Below the pieces are notes generated by a model. The model searched no databases and was not told the origin of the DNA. It saw only the letters and a program-made list of their open reading frames with translations. DNA of 64,000 bases from Bretschneidera sinensis (Eukaryota; Streptophyta; Magnoliopsida; Brassicales; Akaniaceae): positions 144,889,625 to 144,953,624 of the forward strand of contig CM043698.1 of NCBI GenBank assembly GCA_023935145.1, given 5' to 3'. Below, one piece after another: positions 11,197 to 21,149 of the stretch. The position numbers were made by a program, and so were the translations under genes. How positions within the stretch are numbered: the first letter of the stretch is position 1; each line of letters opens with the position of its first letter.

Positions 11197-12928
11197 CCAC
11201 ACAACAAAGGTACGTTATTCCTTTTAATTTTTGTTCTGTTTTTAGTTAGTTTTCATTCAATCTTAATTATTAGTTTTTAGTTTTCTTCAAATTTCAAAAA
11301 AATATATATATATATATATTAATATTTCGTTGTCAAGTCTTTATTAACTTTGAATTTTGGTTGTGTTAAGTCTATTTTAATTTTTAGTTTCTAGTGATTT
11401 AAGCGAAAAGAACGGTATGCAGTTCAATTGGTGGTGCGCAATTTTCAACTTTTGTGCATTTTTGGCCGCACAGGGAGTTTCCTTTCCTTTTTCTTTTTCA
11501 TTGAGGTCAATGCAATGTTTAGGTTGGGGGTGGAGAAAACATATTTCTTTTTCTTTTTTTTTCATTGAACTGCTTGGTGTCACTTTCTTTCTTTTCGTTG
11601 TTAGGATAAAAAAAAAAAATTGTTTGTTTGTTTTTAGCATGTTTTGTGTTAGCCTTGGAGTTAATTCACATGTCAATGATATGAGCTTAATCGAGATAGC
11701 ATATAGCATTTAGAAGAAGTTAAATCTTGCTTCGCTTTGAGAATAAATTAAGTGTCAATTTTTCTTTGGTTTGAGACTCTGGTTTATGGTAAGATTGCAT
11801 GATTAGTCTAAAGCATTTGGAAAAGTTTTATGCGCGGTTGTTTTGTGAATACTTTTGCGGTCCCTACAAGCTCTAGAACTTATTTAATAATCACTTGAGG
11901 CGAAAATCATAGAATGCACACTACTTAGGATATGATATAGGCCATTTTTGGACCGTTTGAGCCTTTTTAAACTTACCCTTGTTATATTTATCGCTAGTCA
12001 CCTATTTGAGCCTTTTTCTTAAAAAGAAAAATTGAGCCTTGTTTCTTTCGATAAACCATTTACTTACCTTTATGAGCCTAAAAATATTTTATCCTTACCT
12101 CTCTTTTAAAATAACTTAGTTATACACATGTTGTGAGAAGCACTTAATAGGAGTAAGGGTGGAAATATGAGAAAATATTACTATCATAACCCACGTACAT
12201 TAAAAGAGATAAGTTGGGGGTTGTGGAAAAGAAAAGAAAAGAATGAAAGAGGAGGTGAATGGTCTTATACCAAAACAAAAAATAAAAAAAAAGAGAAAAA
12301 AATGAATTATGGCAAAGAAAGAAAAAAAAATGGTGATTTATTGCCAGAAATGCTCGAAAAATGGTTGAAAGAGTTGGGTGTTGAAGTAAGGTTATCTTGT
12401 GCTTAAAGTGGTTGTGTTTAAATTAAGAGACTTAGTTCTTTTATTTGTTTAAACTTTCCCATTCTTTCTTGACCTTTACCCTAGCCTAATGTTGTAAGCT
12501 TATTAAAGACCTATTGATCCGATGAAGTGTGATTTTTCTACATAGTGGAGAGTGATTTGAAAAGTGAGCATATGGAGCTTGATTTGTGATTGATGTCACG
12601 CAAATTAATATATTTTTAGAGGCCAAGACTTGTATTCATGCTATGTTGTGCATAAAATCATCTAGGTGTTCGGACTAATGTATTGTGGTAAGATGGATGG
12701 TAAGAGTCGATAACGATTTTAAGGTTGACATTTGGATTATTCTTGGACCTGAGTGATATTTAATGATTCTATGTGCTGTATGTTATGCATGATTTTTGAG
12801 ATAGATTTTTGAATCACTCTTGGTTAACGCCAGCATTGCTGTATTTTGTTTTGATTTCTAAATAAAGAATTCATTTCATGCCTTTCGCTTGAATTGCTAT
12901 GGACTAGCAATAAGCTAGTTGGGGGTTG
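11197..12928 (+). other. Non-coding 3' internal region of the Athila-like element with polypurine tract
   Basis: 1.7 kb between pol and the 3' LTR. It holds an (AT)n run at about 11,300-11,319 and several short frames of no recognisable type. It ends in a polypurine-type tract at about 12,912-12,928 (AAGCTAGTTGGGGGTTG) immediately before the 3' LTR. In Athila relatives an env-like ORF may sit here; I see none. Most of this region is also found inverted at 62,964-64,000, in a second element. Confidence 0.8.
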
Positions 12929-14593
12929 TGATGAGAGTCATAAAATGCATCTAAACAATACTTAATTGATAACATTTTAGGGTTGATCTCGGTCGTAATC
13001 GCACTTTTACATGTTGATAACTCTAAAGTGATATTCATAAATCATTGACTTAATTCGATGCATTTTCAGGTGCTTTGAGTACAAAAGAGATAATAAAGCG
13101 ATCCATGTTTAAAGCACCAAAAGATCTTGGGTGTCGGTGCTCGTTTTTGTCTAAGGTTTAGACGTGTCCAAACATGATTCAAAGATGGTTAAACTCTAAA
13201 CTAAGGCTGGAGTAATAAAGTACAGTAATTTAAAAGACTGCACACAAGTGTGTGCATCACTTTGGAGCAAGTTAAGGGTAGGCACACTAGTGTGTGCACT
13301 TCTGCATACAAGCTGAAGAAGTTTCACTGAATTGCCAGAATTTCCCGTACAGATCAATCATCTTTGCAGATTAAACTGTATTGATGTAGGAAGAACCAGA
13401 TGATGAGCCATATATGCTTAGAAAGATCCGGAAGTCTATTTTCTGGAGAATTTTACGGTTCGTAAAAATGATTTTTCTAGAGAAAGTTATGGCAGTTTTA
13501 GTGGAAACAGTTCAGGCCAGCATAGCAGGCCCAGACGCATAGCAGGCCCAGACGCACAGCAGGCCCAGGCGCACAGCACGGCCCACTCGCCTCTTGACCG
13601 GATTAGGGCAAGCAAATGACATTCTCCAAGACCAAAACACCCCCCTCATGCTCTATAAATATATCTTTATGGAGTGTGCAGCTGGACATTGAAGAGAGAA
13701 AGCAAGGAAGAGAGAAAAAAGAGAGGATTCAAGGGATCCAAATTCAGCATTCTTCCATTTTATTTCTAAGTTTTCTTTCGTTGCAAATCAAGGGGAGAAC
13801 ATCCATATTGTTCATCCACCTTGAACTCCATGGCCAAATCAAGGGGAAAGCATCCTTATTGTTCTTCCACCTTGATTTCCATGGCCAACTAATCATTTTA
13901 CAAGGGAAAGGGATGAATCTTTAGGGATTTCTTGTTCTTTATTTCTTGTTCTTGATTCAGTTGTATGGATTTATTGTTAAATATTGTTTATGAATTATTC
14001 ATTGATTAAGTAAGAAGATTTGAGTTCATGTGATAGATGTACTTCTTATTCTTCTTCTTTTAGACTCTCTTAATCTGGTGATTGCATCCTTCTCCTCCAT
14101 TGAGGTTGCTTGGATGTGATTGATTCCGGTAGATTTATCTTATTGATTGTCCATTATTGCGATATTCTCTTTTAAGATATATTGTCGTTTCTTGATAATC
14201 TTTAAGATCGGTCATGTGTGCATGAACCGAAATCAATGATTAATTCGTAGCAATTATATAAGAATTGTAAATGTGCTTGATTGAATATATTCCGATTGCT
14301 TGTTTGGGAGTTGAAACTTGCAATCGAGATAAAATCAATTGAATCAAGAGTGGAAATAGGGAACAAACCTAAGGAGGATTCCCGGAACCTTGTTATTTCT
14401 CATTTATATTTCATTTAGATTTACGCAATTTTCCTTTACATTATTTCACCATCAAAGCTTAAAAATCTTGAGTTTAACTTTTATCGTTCGTTTTAAGGTT
14501 CACACATTTTCCTTTGTACTTAACTTGTTTCCCTATGGAATCGACACCCCAAAGCCGTACTACAATAACCGTTTTATACTTTGGGCGTAATCA
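12929..14593 (+). repeat. 3' LTR of the Athila-like element
   Basis: 1,665 bp, the same length as the 5' LTR and almost identical to it. Ends in GTAATCA and is followed by the ACTCA target duplication. Confidence 0.92.
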
Positions 14594-15356
14594 ACTCACC
14601 AAACCCAAGTTTATCTCAAACTTGGGTTATCATGCCTAAAATGTGATTTGTAAACTTTGATCATCATGTCTAACAATTGATTTGTTGAGATATGACTTAA
14701 GACAAAAACACTTGAATGGGAAGTTATTTTTGAATTAGAACTCATTTGCTTAAACTTTGAGTTCATATTGTCTCTAACATCATATATTAGACATTCGCTT
14801 AGTGGACTCTTCAAACCCAAATTTTTGTCAAACGTTAGTTATCATACCTAACAAGTGATTTGTAAACTTTGGTTAAGTGATTTGTAAACTTGGGTCATCA
14901 TACCTAACAAGTGATTTGTTGAGATATGACACATATTCTTGATGTGAGACCTCATAAACTTGATGGACATGATACTTGAGCGGGGAGTTACTTTTGACTT
15001 GGAGACCAATCATCTTGGGAGCAAGTTTTGGGTGACTATATTATGTGTACATTGGGAATATATATGAGGGAACAACATAAAACACAATGTCGAGAGATGT
15101 TTTTTCGGTTGAGAGATGGTGTACTAAGGTTTTTGGGATTGAGTTTTGGGGATAAAAACTCTATTGTTATTTTTTTTGTATTTCTTTCATTGTAAAGAAT
15201 GCGTTTATTTTCTCCGCAGGTGTAGACATAATTGTATCAAACTATACAAATCTTATATATTCACTCGCTTCACTTCATCTTTATTTATTTTCTTTTCATT
15301 AATTTATCTATGTACTTAATTTAATTAAATCTAAGTATCGAATCTTTTTTCCAACA
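14594..15356 (+). repeat. Probable copia-type LTR fragment with internal tandem repeats
   Basis: Just downstream of the Athila-like element are several copies of a unit containing AGTGATTTGTAAACTT and TCATACCTAACA (14,620-14,920). After this comes a stretch ending ...TTTTTTCCAACA at 15,356, a composition and terminus typical of copia LTR ends. The Athila element inserted into one of these repeats: TTCGTTTGGTGGACTCA upstream of 3,711 resembles TTCGCTTAGTGGACTCT near 14,795-14,811. The left boundary is not defined. Confidence 0.4.
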
Positions 15357-15802
15357 CTAATTACTTATAAGACACGCAAAATATTCTTTTATTTTTAGAG
15401 AGTGGATGGTGACACCAAACTCAAAATGGAATAGCAAAAAAATGAGGATATCCAATAACCACTCCCATCTCTTAATTTTTCTCTTTTCTTTCTTAATTTT
15501 TTTTAGAGAATTTAATATAATTTTTCTTTGGTTATAGTGGAATAAGGTTAGTTATAGCCACCTCATCACTTTACCCCAATTCTTGAGGAAAACTGAATTT
15601 GGACTCAGATTTTTGGAAAGGAAAGTGCTAAATACACTACTCATATTGTTGGATTCACCATAATAACATGGGTATGAAGAGATGAATTTGTCGAACTAAA
15701 TAAATGAGAGAAAAAATAAAGTTGGATAATCTCACATGTGAAGGAAGAAATTTTGTTGGGAATTATCAATGTTTTACATGGAAGAGTGATTCCATAACGA
15801 AA
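15357..15802. other. AT-rich spacer
   Basis: No gene or element boundary recognised. Confidence 0.4.
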
Positions 15803-16355
15803 AGAGTGGTGATCCCACGGAACTGGTTTTGCTGGAGTTACTATAAAATCGAGAAATTTTACTAGTAATCATGGAGAAATTGAATAGTAATTGTTTTTAA
15901 AAAAAATTAATGTTTAATTACAAAAATACCCTTTGGTTGACTCTATTTTCAAAAAAATATACAAGGTTTTTTTTGTAGCAAAAAATACCTTGTGGTATGT
16001 TTCTGTTAGCAAAAAATACTTTGTGGTCGACTAAAATAAATATATCACATGGTATTTTTGGCTAACATAAACATACCCATGATATTTTTTGCTAACAGAA
16101 ACATATCACAATGTATTTTTTATCACCAAAAAAATTTCAACATATTTTTTTGAAAATAAAGTCAACCACAAGTTATTTTTTGCCACCAAAAAATCTCTGA
16201 ATATTTTTTGAAATGCAGTCACTCACATGGTATTTTTTGTAATTAAACCAAAAATTAAATATTGAAGTTACTACTCAATTTCTCTGTGATTACTAATAGA
16301 CTTTTTCGGTTCTATGATAACTCTCACAAAACTGGATCTATGATATCACCACTCT
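15803..16355. repeat. Foldback (MITE-like) element, about 550 bp
   Basis: The ends are inverted copies: AGAGTGGTGAT...CTGGTTTTG at 15,803 and CAAAACTGGAT...ATCACCACTCT ending at 16,355. Inward, ACCTTGTGGTATGTTTCTGT on the left pairs with an inverted copy on the right near 16,065-16,110. Arms contain A/T runs and have diverged. No open frame and no certain target duplication; the superfamily is undetermined. Confidence 0.7.
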
Positions 16356-16641
16356 AATGAAAAACAAATAAAAAAATAACTTCTTAAAACCTTTTCCAAC
16401 AAATTTGTTGAGATTCATATATAGGTGTGTTATGTCATACATATTTATATATAGTGATGGGCATAAAAGCTTATGCTTTGGATTCATCATTCAAGTGCGG
16501 CCCTAAATTATGTATTTGGGTTACTAATGATTTTATGGGCTTTCCAACTCGTTTCTCTCGGGCACTTTCTCAGTTTCTTGCCAAATTTTGGTGGATATAT
16601 TAATATGGTTTAGGTATCTTTTTAAATAATAGATGAACGAT
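16356..16641. other. Spacer between foldback element and solo LTR
   Basis: No recognised gene; one stretch (16,480-16,600) is less AT-rich than its surroundings. Confidence 0.35.
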
Positions 16642-17054
16642 TGACGCCGGGCATAATAACGATTATTCTACAGGCTAGTCGAACAAATAGTTCACAGGGA
16701 GTAGCACAAGAAAAAAACCCTAAAACAATATAGAGAAACAACTCTGATGTTTTATTTAAAATTATGCAAATACAATAACGATGTTTACTAAACCTTAAAA
16801 CCTTATTTATAAGGTCAAGCTAAAATAGGAAAAATTAAATTAAGGCTGAATTTAAAGTAATTGCAAATAAAATAAAAAGTTTCCTAAAAACTGAAAAACT
16901 GCCAAATTGAAGGCCTAAACGTCATTTTTTTGGCTAAAATCTCTAGGTATTTCACCTGCCAGTTTTGCACTGATCTGCCAGCTCTAGGTACCTCAGCGCC
17001 AACAACGTGCTATCTGACAACTCTGCATCATCTGACTCAGATCCGCCTGAATCA
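16642..17054 (-). repeat. Solo LTR, same gypsy family as 18,321-21,149 and 28,096-28,558
   Basis: Read on the minus strand it starts TGATTCAGGCGGATC and ends GGCGTCA, matching the start and end of the LTRs at 18,321 and 28,558. The flanks share CGAT (ACGAT before, CGATT after), consistent with a target duplication of 4-5 bp. No internal domain is attached, so unequal recombination between two LTRs probably removed it. Confidence 0.8.
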
Positions 17055-17263
17055 CGATTCTGATTAGACTAATCTTTCAAATGATATATAAAAAAATATA
17101 AAAATAGAATCCGTTGAAAAAAATTTATCACTCCACATTTAATGCAATTATGTCAATAGATAAGTCCAATTTTTTTTTTCTTGTGTGAATATATGGCTAT
17201 CTCTCTATATATATAATTTCTTTTCTAAAATTAAAATTTACATGAAGAATTTATCCATCTTAT

Positions 17264-17684
17264 TGATAGGATCAAAATCCCATTAGTCACTAACCATGGT
17301 CAACATTTTTCCCTTCAAGTCTTTGATTTGAACGATTTGAGACCTATCAACCACACGAATAATAAATAGAAAGAAAAATAATAAGACACGATATACCCAG
17401 ATTCACCCCATAATAGAGTTACATCCCTCTAGAAGTTTCACTATAATTAACCTCCCAAATCTCTTGTTACAATGTGCACTCAGTACATAGAGAGTATTTA
17501 TAAGCAACTTACGACGCTCTAATTAGGGTTTCCGCCCTACTGCAAAACCACGGATAAATATGGCCTAGGCTCAAACTATCAAGCAAAAAACCAAACCCAA
17601 AACGTGTACAAAGCCTGAAATTCTACTCTCGTGGTCGTCGGGGTCTACAGATCTTGACCCGTGAAGTATGCACCAATTCTAACA
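17264..17684 (-). repeat. Possible copia-type LTR fragment
   Basis: On the minus strand a stretch beginning TGTTAGAATTGGTGCATAC, with a region resembling GGGGTGAATCTGGGTATA further in, looks like a copia LTR. No target duplication was found and the inner limit is a guess. Confidence 0.35.
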
Positions 17685-17717
17685 TGATTCTCTATCTCCT
17701 TTTTTTTTTTCATTACT

Positions 17718-18210
17718 ATCACTCTTGATGATGTTCGAACCTCAATCGTTATTTGCATCATAGGTCTTTTGCTCTTTTTCCTCTTTTATTGCATTCTCGA
17801 TGGATTTTATACTTGTCTTCAAGATCATCAAAGGTACATTAATCATGATCTTGAAGTAGGAGAAAATGGTAACGAACCGTGGAGCTTTCCTAATTGGCCT
17901 CGACAAGTTGCAGCCTTGATAAATTTATGGGTGTTGAAGATGATATTCAATAGGTTTATGCGCATTGTAGAGGAAAGCATAGGATTAAGGAAAGTAACTT
18001 GCTGGAAATGTTGTGGCTTGTATTTTATACAAGTTGTAATCAACTTTTAATAATGTGTGTGTGATTTGCTTGGAGAATTTTGGAGATGATGAACTGTGTC
18101 GAGTTTTTTCAGTGTGCAAGCATATTTTTCATTTGAGTTGTATTGATCATTGGTTGAAGAATAATTTAAGTTGTTCTGTTTGTCACAGTTGTGTCTTAGA
18201 TGCCATGAGC
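17718..18210 (+). pseudogene. RING-H2 finger gene remnant (ATL-like), copy 2
   Basis: A frame through about 17,718-18,050 begins with a hydrophobic run (VICIIGLLLFFLFYCIL), a likely membrane anchor, followed by a hydrophilic stretch. In a different frame, 18,055-18,210 encodes a well-preserved RING-H2: C-V-I-C-L-E, then SVCKHIFHLSC, then HWLKNNLSCSVC, ending in a natural TGA shortly after. All eight zinc ligands of the C3H2C3 pattern are present. The order anchor-then-ring matches the ATL family of plant ubiquitin ligases, but a stop (18,037) and the frame change separate the two parts. An intron is possible but no convincing splice pair is evident. It is probably a tandem relative of the copy at 2,849. 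Confidence 0.55.
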
Positions 18211-18320
18211 TGAAAAAAAAAAGTAAGAACTTGATTTTGTGACAATAGAATTAATGAAAGCACAAAAGATCATTGTTTTTTCTTCTATTCTTTTAATTAG
18301 TGAAAAGTAATAAGGAATTT

Positions 18321-18820
18321 TGATGCAGTAGGATCCGAGTCAGATGATGCTGAGTTGTCAGATAATATGTTGTTGGCACTAAGATACCTTGAGTTGGCAG
18401 ATCAGCACAAAACTGGCAGGTGGACTACCTAGAACGGTTGACTGCCGTTGATTTTATTTTAGGCCTTCAAATTCATAGTTTTCAGTTATAGGAAACTTTC
18501 CATTTGCAATTTCCTTTTGTATTCAAGTCAGAATTGACTGCCATTGATTATGCCTTAATACAATCGCTTAATTTTAGTAATTTCCTTAGTTTTCCCCAGG
18601 ATTATGTTTTCGAGGATTTTTTCCTTTTTTTGCTTTGACCTTATAAATAAGGAGGCCACATACAGAAAAGAGAGATTATCATTATTATTTGTGTTTGCAT
18701 AAATATTAATAAAACCTCAGAGTTGTTTCTCTGTATTGTTTTAAGGTTTTTCTTGTGTTTCTCTCTGTAAGATATCTGTTCGACTAGCCTGTAGAATTAT
18801 CGCTATTCTGCCCGGCGTCA
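18321..18820 (+). repeat. 5' LTR of the deleted gypsy derivative, with adjacent PBS
   Basis: 500 bp from TGATGCAG to GGCGTCA. The PBS TTGGTATCAGAG (18,822-18,833) follows and matches the 3' end of initiator tRNA-Met. A TATAAATAAGG motif near 18,642 is a plausible TATA box. Confidence 0.85.
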
Positions 18821-18870
18821 GTTGGTATCAGAGTATCAGCGTTTTCCTAGGGAAAGATTTCATCAGTTCC

Positions 18871-19806
18871 ATGGTTGGTGGTCGTGGTCGTGGTTGTCGC
18901 GGGTAGGTTCCGAACAAGGAAGCCCCACGCCGTGATCGTAACGTTCAGGATGCGATGATTCAGGATTTACTGAGGCAAGTTACAGAGTTAACCCAGCGTC
19001 TAGCGGCGCAGAATTTTGATGATCGTGAGATGGAAGATCACAATTCCGATTCTAGTTTCGAAAACCCGTATCACAATCCTGCTCGATTCTGGGAGCACTG
19101 TGGTCGGAAGAATCGTTATGGAGACTTCAGTTTCAGAGTGGATCTACCTGAGTTTTTTGGTACGTTATAGGCCCAGGGATTCGTCGATTGGTTGAATGAA
19201 GTGGAGCGTATTTTCGAGTATAAAGAAGTCCCAGATCGTGTTAAGGTGAAACTAGTCGCCATCAAACTGAAGGGTAGAGCATCTGCGTGGTGGGAGCAGT
19301 TGAGGCGCTCACGCAATCGGAAGGGCAAGGCCAAGATCATAGATTGGGAGAAGATGAAGGGTCACTTTCTTCCTTTCAGCTACACTCAAACCTTGTTTCA
19401 GCGACTTCATTCGTTGAGGCAGGGCACGAGATCGGTGGATGATTGCACGGAGGAATTTTATCAATTGGTAGCCCGGAACGATTTATCTGAGACAGAGGAG
19501 TAGATAGTGGCATGGTATTTGGGGGCATTATGGCAGCCCCTACAGGATGTCCTCAACCTTCACTCGCCGTGGACCGTTTTGGAAGCATACTAGCGTGCAC
19601 TTGCGGTGGAAAAACAGCAGAACAAGAGGCCAATGAACAGAGGCGATCAAAACAGTCGGCTAGTTCGCCCTTTGGAATCCCGTCCTGCCCAGCAGCCACC
19701 CCGAGGTAACCCTAATCCAAATATTAGATGTTTCAGATTTGGTGAACATGGGCATAAATCGACTAAGTGCAGGAAGCCTGCTAGTCAGAAGGGTAAAAAT
19801 CTCTGA
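18871..19806 (+). pseudogene. Gypsy gag with four in-frame TAG stops
   Basis: From the ATG at 18,871 one frame carries a recognisable gag: a Gly/Arg-rich start, a capsid-like region (VKLVAIKLKGRASAWWEQL; VDDCTEEFYQLVARNDLSE) and a knuckle near 19,727. Stops interrupt it at 18,904, 19,168, 19,501 and 19,591, all TAG, and the frame closes with TGA at 19,804. In the knuckle the second Cys is Phe (CFRFGEHGHKSTKC). Gag would form the particle; this copy cannot give a full protein. Each TAG is one C-to-T step from CAG. Confidence 0.8.
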
Positions 19807-19817
19807 TTGAGGACGAT

Positions 19818-20765
19818 GTGGTAGACGAAACTGAGGAGATTGGAGAGCCTGTATATGACGATGATGAATATGGAGATGTGTTGTATGGAGATGGCCATGA
19901 GACTCTGGTCGTTCGTAAGAGTCTACTGAACCCCAAGGGCGATTCATTGGACGATTGGTTGAGGACTAATATTTTCCACACGACCTGTACAGTTGCCGAT
20001 AAAGTCTGCAAGATGATCATTGATAGTGGCAGTTGTGAGAATGTAGTGTCTGAAGAGGCTGTCCAGAAACTGCAGTTGAAGACAGATCGTCATCCTAAGC
20101 CGTACAAATTGTTATGGCTGAATAAAGGCAGTGAGGTAATAGTGGATAGACGATGCCTAGTGTTTTTTTCGATTGGTAAGAAATATTTCGATAATGCTTG
20201 GTGTGATGTTGTGTCTATGGATGTTTGTCATGTATTTTTAGGCAGGCCTTGGCAGTATGATCGCAGTGTTATTCATGATGGGCGAAAAAACACATATTCC
20301 CTTAGCATCAAAGGGAAGAAGATTGTGTTAGCACCTCGTCGAGAAAGAACCACTCCTACCCCGATACCCAATAATACTAATCTGCTTTCAATATCCAGGT
20401 TTTTAGCTGAGATTGAGCGTGGAGACGTGGTCCATGCTCTGCTGCCTTGTGGGAATAATGCAGCAGACATGAATCCAGATTTACCAGTAGAGGTACAGCA
20501 GCTGCTAGCAGAGTTTTCTGACCTGATACCAGAGGATCTTCCTCCTGGGTTGCCGCCTGATGTTTTTAATGTGAAACACCTGAGTCCTTGTTTTGTGGAT
20601 TCCGATGAAGATATTGTGAACTTGAGGACGAGTTCTTTCCAACCTGAGGTGACTGATGCAGGAGGATCCGAGTCAGATGATGCTGAGTTGTCAGATAACA
20701 CATTGTTTGCAATGAGATACCTTGAGTTGGCAGATCAGCGCAAAAATGGCAGGTGGACTACCTAG
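19818..20765 (+). CDS. Protease fused in frame to polyprotein C-terminal tail
   Basis: 315 codons. Residues ~65-75 hold the aspartic protease active site (IIDSGSCENVVS), and VFLGRPWQYD follows. Near residue ~225 comes LLAEFSDLIPEDLPPGLPP, the linker that in gypsy polyproteins leads into reverse transcriptase. Instead, the frame passes straight into FNVKHLSPCFVDSDEDI, which matches the tail after integrase (compare FNMVDLFEYHPPDEP in the element at 41,227-41,730). It ends inside the 3' LTR. RT, RNase H and integrase are thus removed without losing the frame, at about 20,560-20,570. Whether any protein is made is unknown. Confidence 0.75.
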   Translation: MVDETEEIGEPVYDDDEYGDVLYGDGHETLVVRKSLLNPKGDSLDDWLRTNIFHTTCTVADKVCKMIIDSGSCENVVSEEAVQKLQLKTDRHPKPYKLLWLNKGSEVIVDRRCLVFFSIGKKYFDNAWCDVVSMDVCHVFLGRPWQYDRSVIHDGRKNTYSLSIKGKKIVLAPRRERTTPTPIPNNTNLLSISRFLAEIERGDVVHALLPCGNNAADMNPDLPVEVQQLLAEFSDLIPEDLPPGLPPDVFNVKHLSPCFVDSDEDIVNLRTSSFQPEVTDAGGSESDDAELSDNTLFAMRYLELADQRKNGRWTT

Positions 20766-21149
20766 AATGGTTGACTGCCGTTGATTCTATTTTAGGCCTT
20801 CAAATTCGCAGTTTTCAGTTTTAAGAAACTTTCCATTTGTAATTTCTTTTTGTATTCAAGTCAGAATTGACTGCCGTTGATTCTACCTTAATACAATCGC
20901 TTAATTTTAGTAATTTCTTTAGTTTTCCTCAGGATTATGTTTTCGGGGATTTTTCTTTTTTTTTCTTTGACCTTATAAATAAGGAGGCCACATACAGAAA
21001 AGAGAGATTATTATTATTATTGGTATTTGCATAAATTTTAATAAAACCTCAGAGCTGTTTCTCTGTGTTGTTTTAGGGTTTTTCTTGTGTTTCTCCCTGT
21101 AAGATATCTATTCGACTAGCCTGCAGAATAATCGTTATTCTGCCAAGCA
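20654..21149 (+). repeat. 3' LTR of the deleted gypsy derivative
   Basis: About 496 bp, clearly homologous to 18,321-18,820 but with more differences than the LTR pairs of the two young elements in this window, so it is an older copy. The terminal ~10 bp differ from the 5' LTR. Confidence 0.82.

Larger units (their letters stand above)
3711..14593 (+). mobile_element. Near-complete Athila-like Ty3/gypsy LTR retrotransposon
   Basis: Two direct LTRs of 1,665 bp (3,711-5,375 and 12,929-14,593) begin TGATGAGAG and end GTAATCA. They are flanked by the 5-bp target duplication ACTCA at 3,706-3,710 and 14,594-14,598. By eye I count about 14 substitutions between the LTRs, so the insertion is fairly recent. 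The interior has a tRNA-Asp-type primer-binding site, a gag-protease frame, a protease-RT-RNase H-integrase frame, 1.7 kb of non-coding DNA and a polypurine tract. The gag type and PBS point to the Athila branch; no env-like ORF is visible. One base in the protease region breaks the frame. Confidence 0.93.
18321..21149 (+). mobile_element. Internally deleted gypsy LTR retrotransposon derivative (gag-protease only)
   Basis: LTRs at 18,321-18,820 and 20,654-21,149 (about 500 bp) share TGATGCAG...GGATCCGAGTC at the start and a matching TATA/leader part (CCTTATAAATAAGGAGGCC). A tRNA-Met-type PBS follows the 5' LTR. Only 1.8 kb lies between the LTRs: a gag with several stops, then a protease frame that jumps directly to the polyprotein C-terminus. 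The last bases of the 3' LTR differ from the 5' copy (GCCAAGCA against CCCGGCGTCA), and I see no target duplication, so the right end may be truncated or rearranged. It could only move with enzymes from a relative. Confidence 0.85.
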
